This document shows positions 54,555 through 64,000 of a DNA stretch of 64,000 nt, in pieces (the stretch's first letter is position 1; the number at the start of each line of letters is the position of its first letter). Origin of the DNA: Hypomesus transpacificus (lineage: Eukaryota > Chordata > Actinopteri > Osmeriformes > Osmeridae); NCBI RefSeq assembly GCF_021917145.1, contig NC_061082.1, forward strand, positions 12,821,295 through 12,885,294, read 5' to 3'. A program made the translations under genes and the position numbers. Under the pieces are notes generated by a model, which saw only the letters and a program-made list of their open reading frames with translations, was not told the origin of the DNA and did not search any database.

Positions 54555-54650
54555 ACCGGCCAACGTTCACTCCCATCGGGAGTCGAACCTGCCACCACTT
54601 AACTTCCAAGCGCAACCACTACCAACTACGCCAAAAGCTAGTGCGTTAGT
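54555..54650 (-). mobile_element. tRNA-like pol III segment (SINE head or tRNA pseudogene)
   Basis: On the minus strand TAGTTGGTAGTGGTTGCGC (A-box-like) and GGCAGGTTCGACTCCC (B box) are spaced as in a tRNA. The acceptor stem does not pair convincingly, so it is not called a functional tRNA. Confidence 0.5.
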
Positions 54651-54802
54651 GCGTGAGTAAGCGAAAGCTAGCTATTTCTTGACGCGGGTGGCCTTTTACA
54701 TACTTAAGGAGTGAGTTTCACCACCCCGGCTACACGTACATTAAAAGGTACACATTGTAACAGAGCATAACCTCGCACCTTGAGCTACTGGCTTATACTA
54801 CA

Positions 54803-55003
54803 TTTTACGTTTACATTGTCATTTAACAGATGCTCTTATCCAGAGCGACTCACAGTAAGTACAGGGACATTCCCCCCGAGGCAAGTAGGGGGAAGTGCCT
54901 TGCCCAAGGACACAACGTCATTTGACATGGCCTGGAATCAAACCGGCAACCTTCTGATTAATAGCCCAATTCCCTAACCGCTCAGCCAATCTGACCCCCT
55001 AGT
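54803..55003 (-). mobile_element. tRNA-derived SINE, copy 5 (near full length, inverted)
   Basis: Reading right to left it has the tRNA-like head (TGAGCGGTTAGGGAATTGGG, then a diverged B box), the body TGTCCTTGGGCAAGGCACTT and the GAGCATCTGTTAAATGA tail. It matches copies 1-4. Confidence 0.88.
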
Positions 55004-55538
55004 TGCATGGGAACAGCGAATAATTTAAATATCTAATTTCGTACTAAATGTAAGGTAGGGAAAAACAGTGGCTACTGACTCCTGTACGTCTGTGCTGGGT
55101 CATAGACTGTAGACCAGACCGGAACAAAGTAGTTTTAGCACGGTGCACTGCTTTACGCTAATCACCACTGGCCAAATTCCAATGCAAACAGTGCTCTCAC
55201 CACTGCCTTTGTCTCACTCCCATTGCAAACAAAAGACTTAACCTCGTTGGCGTGGCATCTACCTGCATTTAATTGAAATGGACGTATCAGGTGACTCATT
55301 AGGCTTGGTCACGTGAATCAGGTGACTGCCTGACTTATCGTAATCCTACCCATCACACAAGTTTAAAAAAAATCCTTCTCTTATTGGCTGTCAGACATTT
55401 TATGTGTTTGTTGGGCGAATCTATGGTATTTCATTTGAAAACAGGCACATGGTAACAGCCGTCTTAAAGAGTGATAGGTTAATCAATACGGTAACCTTTA
55501 CATTTTATAAGAACAACAATATTGTAGTTTTTGTCAAC

Positions 55539-55544
55539 TTTATT
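55539..55544 (-). terminator. CYP2 polyadenylation signal (AATAAA, minus strand)
   Basis: TTTATT on the plus strand is AATAAA on the minus strand. It lies about 325 bp after the P450 stop codon. Confidence 0.6.
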
Positions 55545-55866
55545 TAACATGTTGCAGTTACACTTACAGTCAAATTAGATATGCTCTTGTAAAACCTCAT
55601 ATTGACTGTGCTCACAAAACGTGGTGTTTCATCATTTATTTCTACCCTACAACAAGATTATGATGACAGACCATTCATATCACTCCGTGCGATCCATTCA
55701 TTATGTTTGAGCCTTGCGCTTCCTCTGTACCACAGCAATACAAATCGCAACACATTCACCTCGTCATCCGACAACAACAGCACTCTCCGAATGCTAAGTG
55801 CACGAAACTGCCAATTGTAATCTTCCTGTAAGGCCTGCCAGGGGACTGTCGTTTTTAAGGTGCGAC

Positions 55867-58726
55867 TTAGTTGCAGCGTGAGGCAGCGCACAGCTGGTAG
55901 GGCATGGGCCCATGTGTGATACCTATCTGATATTCCAAGCTTGGAGTGGTGCCGGGAGGAGCGGAGAAGGTGAACTCCTGGAGGAGGGAGGTGAAGAAGA
56001 GGAACAGCTCCATCCTTGCCAGCTGTTCCCCCGGGCACACTCTCTTACCTGGGATGGAGGGCCCAAAGACAGAGCAGGCATTCACAAACCAGCACTCCAA
56101 GAAGGCCAAATCATGATAAATGCACTGTGATGTCAAGGATGCTGAATAGAGAAGTGCGTGATATCTGCCATAGGTATTCTCTGTGCATTAAGTGCAAGCT
56201 GTGGCCAAACTGTATCGAGGAAACGCTGTCGATTTACCGGCAGAAAATGGGAGGAAGGCATCTCTTCGTCTGAATTTGCCGTCCGCGTCCAGGAAGTGTT
56301 CCGGGTTGAACGTGTTCGGGGTCTCCCACTCGCTTTCATCGAACAGGACAGATGTGAGGGTGCCCGCCACCAAGGTGCCCTAAGGACAACATCACAAAAT
56401 GCTGTGTCACTGCATATTTCAGTCATGGTAAAAATGTCCTGTCACAGGACCATCCCAAATGTCTGACCTTTGGGATGGTGTATCCACCCAGCTGAGTGTC
56501 CTTGGTGGCCATGCGAGATACATTGAGGGGTATGATATTTCCTATTCTCTGGATCTCGTGGATGACTGCATCCGTGTAGGGCATGTTGTCCCTGTCTGCC
56601 ACGGAGACTGGGCGTGACGAGCCAACCACAGCGGCGATCTCTCTCTGGACCTTTTCTACGGAGGGATACGGAATGACAGGATGTGATGTCAACACAAGCA
56701 ATACAGAAAAGGGGCCATAATGTGAAGCGTGCACGCCTTTCAAGCACGCACACACACACACACACACACTGATATCATCCTTAAATACAGACACACAAAC
56801 ACATGCTCACAGATGTAATAAATAACAGTATCGTAAGAGGTGATGGGGGGGGGGGAGGGGGTAGTCACTTGAACACATACCTTGAATGTCTGGGTATTTG
56901 ATCATATAGAGCAGTCCCCAGTACAAAGTAGTGGAGGTGGTCTCTGTCCCAGCCACAAACAGATCCAGAGTGCAATAAATCAAATTTTCTAAGTCGAACC
57001 CAGACTCTGAGTCATCCTTGAACTTTGAAAAACATTTTGGACATCAAAAAGGACATTTTGATATATTATGAAACTATATTGATAATATCAAGGTGAACAA
57101 TTCGAAATGTGTGCACTTGGATCAATTTAAAGAGAACTAATCAAGGTATTAAAACGAACTAAATAAAACACCTTCTCAATCTCCTTCACAAAACAGTCGA
57201 TGAAGTCCCTGGGAGAGGACGGGTCGTAGCCCTCACTGTGCTCCTCAATCTTGATCTTTATGAAGGCGATGACCTTCTTCCAGTGGGCAAAGATCTTCTG
57301 GTGCGGTCCAGGGACTTGTCTCATGATGGCAGGAAACAGGTTGTACAGCTGCAGACATTCAACCTTGTGTGAGTTCTTTAATAAGACATGTTCACTGCGC
57401 TTTGTAGCTGAGATCAATTCTGTTACTTTGCAATGTGGCTCGGAATACAAACTGTTCCTTGACTCTGACCACTGACAATAATGATAATGTAAGACTTGAC
57501 ACTTCTGATCCTTGACTTGGTGAACATTCTAGTCACCCATTGTACATTTATTTGGATGAAAGCGTCTACTAAATGAATGAAACGGAAACAATACATTTGA
57601 TAAACACACCTAAGAATTAAAGCAAATACATTTATAAGTTTAAGAGATTAAATGGTTCTACCAGAGCCCATATGGATCCTTCCAACTGAATGGCCTCATT
57701 GATGATCTTCAGGAGGGTTTGGAACTCCCCGTCACTGTACTCAAACCGGTCCCCAAACACCAGGCAGCAAATCACATTTGAGACAGCGTTGTTCATTAGG
57801 AACTGGGGGTTAAATGGTTTACCTTAATAAAACAAACAAACAAAACTGGAATTCATAATGCAGAAAGCGTATCGTTGAAACCTTTAAAAATTCACCTATC
57901 TATAACTATCCACAAAACATTAATATCATTTTCAAGGTCATATTCAAAGTTGATAAGTGATGAAGTTTCAAGGCAGCAAATAAACACATATTTCACCCAT
58001 TGTTCCAAATACCTTTTTCACCCATTATTGCCTCATTCAAACATTGGCATTCGGTTTGAATAGAAGGCTCCAAGGTCTTTTTGCCCAGTCCAAAGTTCCT
58101 CAGAGTGGAGAGGGCAAATCTCCTCTGTTGTTTCCACTTATTTCCATTAGACATGACAATACCTGACGATGATATCACAGAGTCATCTCTATGTAACAAA
58201 GCAGATGTCAAATTGTATTATTCCATTCACAAGATGTTGACCTGACCACAGCTGTGTAATTACACTAACCTCGGTTTCCAATAATATCATCAAATAAGGG
58301 TATTGACGGCCGGTCTGCAAAGTTTTCACCATTTTGAACCAAGGCCTCTTTCACAAGCTTATGTCCGTTAACAATGACCCATGGTTGTCCTACACGGAGG
58401 CTGAAAATCTTTCCATATTTCTTAGAGAACTGACAAGAAAATAAATATCATGACATGACTGCAAATCCTGGAATAATTTTTTAGTGAAGGTTATATATTT
58501 GAGGTTAAAAAGGATTGACCATAAGGCATACCTCATCAAATTGAAGATGAAGTCTTGAAGAATCAAGTCGATGTAAGTCTCCAATGAAAGGCAGATAAAA
58601 AGGTCCAGGGGGGAAATTCTTTGGAGCTTTGTTTTTGATTAAGTTCGTAAGCAAAAGGAAAATGCATATAAAAACTAAAATACTTGGAATGTCCAGCCAT
58701 TCTGCAAGTGTTGAGCTCAGAGACAT
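55867..58726 (-). CDS. Cytochrome P450 family 2, complete (2J/2N/2AD-like)
   Basis: ER-anchored haem monooxygenase; CYP2 members oxidise xenobiotics, fatty acids or eicosanoids, and the substrate here cannot be told. Nine in-phase exons, the canonical CYP2 structure: 58726-58532, 58429-58270, 58162-58013, 57822-57662, 57348-57172, 57022-56881, 56655-56468, 56379-56238 and 56048-55867, giving 498 residues. An N-terminal anchor (about 13-30) is followed by the PPGP hinge (39-42), C-helix WKQQRR, I-helix AGTETT (305-310), K-helix EIQR (362-365) and haem loop [15 protein letters not shown] with Cys near 443. ATG at 58726 is the first ATG in frame. The protein looks functional; [20 protein letters not shown] and [14 protein letters not shown] recall fish CYP2J/2N/2P/2AD proteins, so no subfamily symbol is given. 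Confidence 0.92.
56826..56860 (+). repeat. G-rich tract in P450 intron 6
   Basis: GGTGATGGGGGGGGGGGAGG lies just outside the exon 6 donor on the plus strand. Confidence 0.7.
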
Positions 58727-59129
58727 CTTCACTCAGCTCTAAGAACGGACTGTGGTTGAAAAGGATTCTATTGGGTTATGTAAGCAGGTTTCTGAACTAT
58801 GTATTATATTATTGCATAAGTCTTCTTTCTGTCAGGTCATGTTTCACCACGTGATTAGGCGTGTGCTGTGTACTTCTAGTCCATAGATCATGCTTCAGTT
58901 CACAGCCTTTCTCCTATAGCGGTGTTTAATTTCCAGCCCCACGTCACTCCAGCCTCAGATGTTTCCTCTCAAGCCACAGGAAACATAAAATAATGTTTTT
59001 AATGAAAAACTTTTTTTTTTCTTGTGTGTCTGTCTTTTTTGTGTACAGTTTGAGAAAATAACATTAATGTCTTGGGTAGCATTGTGTCACAAGTTTGCTT
59101 ATCATTTTGAATCGCAACTCTGCCCCCAG

Positions 59130-59770
59130 GCCCGTATTACCTCTTCTTACAGGAATTTGCTGACTTTGCTGCTTATTTTGTGACGTACACTGATAATATT
59201 CAAATGATGGGTGACTTCAACATTCATGTGGATGACCCAACAGATCCATTAAGCAAGGCCTTCACTGCTCTCCCTGATTTCACAGGCTTCACCAAGGTGG
59301 GTGACCCAAACCAACCCATCTTTACACGCATACATTAGATCTAGTTCTCACATGGGGAACTGCGATTACTGACCTCATAGTCTACCCCCACAATCCTACA
59401 CTACCAGAACACTGTTACCTTCAAAATTGAACTATGCCAGAGCCCTGAAGGCTCTCAGAAAATTGTTAGTAGCCATTGCATAATCTCAAACACAGCCCTG
59501 GAACTGGCTATACCAGGAGAACTTGAAGCAAGAAATGAAAATCGCTCCATGGCATTCAGAGGAAACCTGCACTCTCAAAATGTTCACTAGAAAACTGGAA
59601 CGTAATAAACTTTACATTTTCCGTTTGGCTTAGAAGGATATATATCCGAGAAAACCAGCAAAACACTACATTTCTATATGATACCATAGCAAAACTCACA
59701 AAGAAAAGTTATAGAAACAGACACAAAAAAAATACGTTAAATAGAATTCAAAATGACAAACAAACAAACA
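59130..59770 (+). mobile_element. Decayed LINE fragment (L2/CR1-like endonuclease)
   Basis: From about 59150 the plus strand encodes YLFLQEFADFAAYF, then MMGDFNIHVDDPTDPL and LPDFTGFTKVGDPNQPIFTR. GDFNIHVD is the catalytic DFN motif of the apurinic-type endonuclease in L2/CR1-like elements. Stops and frameshifts follow. The RKLER-type linker can be followed to about 59760. Confidence 0.8.
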
Positions 59771-61859
59771 AACTGTATGAAATAACCAGGCTACTCAATT
59801 AGTCCGGAATGTGCACTGTAATAAAACTATTTTAAAGGATGCAGGAATTATGCTTTCGTCATCATATTAATACATTGGATTTTTTGGGGCCTGAGTGCCC
59901 ATAGACATAATAAACGCTTTATTATGTCTATGAGAGTGCCTACTCAAGAAAATCGATTACTCTGTGCTCGACTACATTGATCGCTGCGCCATATCATTTC
60001 TCGGGTGTTATTGCTACTGTCTGAATCTGTGTGTTTTCATGGAATGAGCTGTCAGTATACTGCATCGTAGAGTCCAGCACTGAATGGTGAGATTACCGAA
60101 TGTACATTAGGACAGAGATGGATGCGGTTACACGATTTGTGGGAAATATACAATAAATACAGGTATATTTTATTTCGATTTGAAATTGTGTTTGCGTCAG
60201 CCTGCTAGCTCGCTTGAAGCTAACGTTGCTAGCACTTTGCTGGCTAGGCAGCTGCAGTGACAGTAACAGCAAATTTCGTGACATCATCATAGGCCAAGGC
60301 CCTATTGGTGATAGTTAGCTATGAATCGACAGTCTATGAGACATCTGGCTAGCTAAAATATGCATATCGTTTATCAATTATGCGAGCTATAGTTAGCTAA
60401 TTAGCTAGAGGTTGATTCATTCTTTACACCTGCGACATTAATACTTTTACACAGCTAACAACGATAGTACTGTATACAGGCCATCATAAATGGCCAAGTA
60501 CCTAGCCTCAATGCGATGATAATGCTGATAATGGTCTTGCTTATTCTGTTGTAAATAGATGGGATCCGAGCTGGCTCGAGCAAAATGTATGTAGATGATT
60601 ATGATGAATATGCATTGTGTTGATGTTGCGGTGGTATGCCCCCAATAGCTAGCGTACATGCTGTGTTATTGTTGTACTACTGTACTTCTAGCCTGCGTCA
60701 ACTCCGTGTTGTCACTGTTCTCTGCCACCGTCGTTGTGTCAGCTGTAACGGATTTACATAGTGATTTTTTCCCCCTTTAAATGTAGTTCTGATTTCCCAT
60801 GTAGACCTATCAAGATCACCACTGAGGACGTCTCCCCACTTCCTAAAAGATTAGGCTAGCATATGTATGTTGTGGTTTTCCCCCAAATAGTCTTAAATGG
60901 CCCACCCACAATCATGCTGAACTGCAGAGACTGACCTATTTTGTCTTCCAGCCCCAACAAGGACTATATAATTCGTCGTGCAGCCTAATCTTCTTACAAC
61001 ATGGGGCTTTTGGTCCTTTCTTCCAGCTGTGTCAACTTGATAAAATCCTAAACAGTTATGATTCAAATGCCATGGTTTTCGCACTTCATATCATGTGGAT
61101 GTAGTTTGGGCCTGTAAATATGCAAATTGTGTGCCTAGTCCTGAATTTAAAGTCATAGTCTAAACCTAGCCAGAGCATAGTTGTGGTTAGACAGAATGGT
61201 CTGTTGGTGTTGTTTTTTGGAGAAGCTCACAGCAGAGTGCCAAAGCCAGCCCAGGAGGTCTATAGGCCACCAGAGGAAGTAGAATATATTTGTGTGTATG
61301 AAAAACAAGTGTGTCTTCCAGTATCTTCCTGGTTCCCAGGCAGGTTTCAGCCATCACAGACTAGGGTAGGCCTGCCTGTGTCTAGACAGCAGCTGCTGCC
61401 TTGGACTGCACCTCAAAGTGGAGCTCTGATTTCGTGGGGAACTTTCCTCTCTGTGCACAGTAAATATTTTGCTGTCTTTTGAGCTGCTCGGTCATGCTTG
61501 CTAAGTTTGTCTCCCCTCCTCAGAGTCTACACCCCTGCTCTCTTGTTGTGTTTATTCTCCAAAGCTCTTTATCCATTGATGCCGGGCCAGAGGATCAAGA
61601 TAGAATCCCTACTGTAGCAGACTGTGCTTTTGAATTTAGGCTGTCTACTTTTACAACATAAAAGGAGGTATACTGGGTTATCAGTTACCTGAATTATCAG
61701 TTACCTAGATTATCTGCATCTGCTAAACCTAGGCCTACTGTTTGTAATACTGCCTACGTTTTAAGTGTCTAGGAAGACACATGCAAAACACATTATAGTT
61801 TTAGGAGTGATATCCAAATATAGCAATCACAGGACTGCAGGATCTGTACAGCTCGTTGT

Positions 61860-61863
<4 letters not shown>

Positions 61864-61905
<42 letters not shown>

Positions 61906-61911
61906 ACATAC
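61864..61911 (+). repeat. Poly-C (28) followed by (CA)n
   Basis: An uninterrupted C run passes into CACACACA in the region 5' of akap11. Confidence 0.92.
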
Positions 61912-62270
61912 TGTAGTTATTGGTACTTTTTATTTGAAGAAACATCTGAGCTTGTGACTCTTTGAGATGTCACAGTATTTCCTGTCTATTATGAGTTGGT
62001 CTTTGTGAGACTGTAGGGAAAATAGCTTTCAGAGATCATTTTGCCTCCTCACTCACTTTGATCTTCCTGATAAAATCTCCTTCGTATAGGTTTAGGGTGT
62101 GGAGGAAGGATGCAAAACCGCATGAACCTGTAGAGAGTGCAGTGGGACATTCACATGATCTCAGTCCAGCTACTGCACAACCTTTGAAAAGCTTGGCCTT
62201 CTGTAATTCTTATCTCATTAACTCTTGTCTGTCCATGTTCAGGTGAGTGGCCAGCTAGCCTTGTGTTGCC

Positions 62271-64000
62271 ATGGATGCCTGTGCCCGTATCCGAGGGGTC
62301 CCACTTAGGACCCGAGCCTCCATCAGAAAGGAGGTCAGTCTGTCTCTCACCTGTGCTCTTTGGCCCAACGCACCTGTCTCAGTGTAAACAGTCCTCTGTC
62401 TGCAGTACTGTTTGTAGTAGTTTGATCTTGTACTCACATCCTGCCCAGAGCAGGGAAGAGGTCCAGATATATGCTAATAGCTCTGGTGGTTGGAGATGAA
62501 GGTTATCTACTTACCAAATAATGACTTTTCCAGGTCATAGTCAGGCTAGTGTATTTAATAAAGACGTGTGTGTGTGTTTGTTTGTTTAGACAGTACGTGA
62601 TAATGGGGCACAGAGTTTGAAGAGCCTACTGAGGAACAAAAAAGAACTGTGCAGCGTAGGCCTAGAGTTGCAATCCAGAGATGCTACACGATTGACAGAG
62701 GTGTGTATTACCGTACAAACACAGACTTGCATATTAGTTTAATAACTCTTTATTGGTAATGGACTGATAACGACTATTCCACCCTTCAGATCCATTTTGT
62801 ATGTCTACCTGGTCATTCCGAAGGAGACGACTTCAATCTGCAGGTGCCCTCCCCCACCCCCCTTGCTTCTAGTTTTCAAGGCAATTGTATAACGGCAAAA
62901 TACTGTGACATTGGACTTGCATACAAAAAAAAGACATGGACGCTGTGAAAAAGTGGACTTGTGAATAACTTTACCAACATCAGTGTATTGGTAGTGACTA
63001 GTGGTGTTTGCCCCCCTCCCCCCCTTCAAGTCTCTGGCCTGTCTGCCTGGAGAACTGAGCGAGCTGTTGAGGTCGGTCCACGTGCACAGCCTGAGGCCCG
63101 ACGAAGTTCTGCTGCTGAAGGACTCCCGCAGACCCCCGGACCGGACGGACCCGGTGACACAGGTGGGCCAGGGTGTTTTTTCCCCTAAGTGGTGGAACGT
63201 AGAAGAGGGGGAGGGGGGACTGCCGAAACAGGAAGAACAGAGGGTGACCGACACGACCGCAAACGGATATCTGACCTCTTCGATCCACACAGCAGCCGCA
63301 GAGCTGGGAAGACAGGATCTGTTATCACGTGCTCTCAAACAATCAGGTGAAACTGTCTGGGACAGTGGGTGTGTTGGTTTTTCTCAGCAGCCGGAGATTG
63401 CCACATGGTGCTGCATGATACCATGTGTGTGTAGGCCGTTTCGGTGAGGCCCTATAACGGTGTGTGGTTTGCTGTGTGTCAATTTGACAGTCAGGCCTTA
63501 TTGGCCCAGTCTGCTCATTGTGGCCCACACAGAAGTGCCACTGAGTGACGTATTCCGCTCCTACGACAACATGTTAAACCGCAGTCCGACTTCATAGACA
63601 TAACAATGCTCTTTGGTGATGCTGGGAGGAGGAGGCAAACTCCCGTGTGAATTTCTGTGAGTTTACAAAGACCCAGACTTCCTGACGATAAGCAGGTCTT
63701 GTTCGGGGCCTCCCGGGGACCTGACAGACTGACAGATTGCAGGCACTGGTCGACAGCTGCAAGTGCTAGAGTGCGGTCGCCTGGCATAAACCACCAAACG
63801 AGCAAGCTTGACATCTGTAATTTTTCTTCTTTCTTTCTGTTTTTGTGTCTGTCTGTCGGTCTCTCCCTCCTTTGCCCTCGTCATGCCTACCCCTACTACA
63901 GCAGTGCTGGCTTAGGACAGTGTGTGTGCTGCGGCACAGCGCCAGCCCCCAGCAGCAGGTGAGTGTGGGGGCCATAGTGGGCCTGCTGGGTCGCTATGCT
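62271..64000 (+). CDS. akap11: A-kinase anchor protein 11, 5' part (continues past window)
   Basis: AKAP11 (AKAP220) is a large scaffold that binds PKA regulatory subunits, GSK3 and PP1, and acts in vesicles and autophagy. Five in-phase exons are visible: 62271-62333, 62590-62700, 62790-62843, 63031-63162 and 63910-64000 (open at the window end). The N-terminal blocks RTRASIRKE, SLKSLLRNKKELCSV, LACLPGELSELLRSVHVHSL and VSVGAIVGLLGRYA follow the order of the human N terminus (KTKASVRKS, SVKSLLQSQKELCSV, ELPDLLNSLHFCSL, FIFSLLSKYA). The ATG at 62271 is in a good context (TTGCCATGG) and opens a short exon whose acceptor CAG is at 62240-62242. The PKA-binding helices lie outside the window. Position next to dgkh matches human 13q14. 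Confidence 0.85.

Larger units (their letters stand above)
51376..55538. other. Intergenic region between dgkh and the CYP2 gene
   Basis: About 4 kb with no supported gene. It contains a candidate non-autonomous element (51430-51800), a LINE fragment (51905-52055), A/T-rich unique sequence (52100-54350), a tRNA-like segment (54555-54650) and a full-length inverted SINE (54803-55003). Confidence 0.6.
58727..62270. other. Divergent intergenic region between CYP2 gene and akap11
   Basis: This must include the P450 promoter on the left and the akap11 promoter with its non-coding 5' exons on the right. It also holds a decayed LINE (59130-59770) and a poly-C/(CA)n tract (61864-61911). The akap11 first exon could not be placed; unique sequence at 59950-60800 is the most promoter-like part. 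No coding exon was found. Confidence 0.5.

Noticed and set aside
54555..54650. Functional tRNA gene on the minus strand
   Set aside because: A- and B-box-like motifs are present but I could not pair the acceptor stem, so it is listed as a tRNA-like SINE head.

Overview
This window is vertebrate nuclear DNA, almost certainly from a teleost fish. Seven protein-coding genes are split by GT-AG introns. The introns carry dense (CA/GT)n, (GA/CT)n and poly-C tracts, a tRNA-derived SINE in five copies, and decayed LINE pieces. The order of fish cannot be fixed from the sequence. Every exon chain given here was assembled by hand from splice sites, keeping reading phase across each junction and comparing with family sequences as remembered; no search was run.

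Layout, left to right. (1) 1-9681 (+): the 3' two thirds of ccdc80, a secreted matrix protein. (2) 11304-14733 (-): complete slc35a5, a Golgi-type nucleotide-sugar transporter, convergent with ccdc80. (3) 16603-29599 (+): complete coagulation factor V (f5), 27 coding exons, domains A1-A2-B-A3-C1-C2, about 2014 residues. (4) 30205-31170: large satellite-like (GA)n and (CATA)n/(CA)n arrays. (5) 31976-36844 (+): complete rgcc, a cell-cycle regulator. (6) 39211-39310: a 100-N assembly gap. (7) 39914-47653 (+): the 3' half of dgkh (diacylglycerol kinase eta: accessory catalytic domain and SAM domain), followed by a long 3' UTR to about 51370. (8) 51430-55000: transposon-derived, non-coding DNA. (9) 55867-58726 (-): a complete nine-exon CYP2-family cytochrome P450. 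(10) 62271-64000 (+): the first five coding exons of akap11, which runs off the window.

The genes do not form one pathway. The layout is a patchwork: ccdc80 and slc35a5 are neighbours in human 3q13, rgcc, dgkh and akap11 lie together in human 13q14, and F5 is on human 1q24. The CYP2 gene sits between dgkh and akap11, which have no P450 between them in human.

The most interesting material is in f5 and dgkh. In f5 the B domain lacks the mammalian nonapeptide repeats but keeps a lysine-rich basic region close to a C-terminal acidic region. The residue matching the last human thrombin site is Lys, two FSPR-G sites lie in tandem, and the positions matching the human activated-protein-C cleavage arginines are not Arg. 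In dgkh, several introns have complementary (CA)n and (GT)n ends, and a 27-bp minisatellite starts exactly at one splice donor and stays open in the exon's frame.
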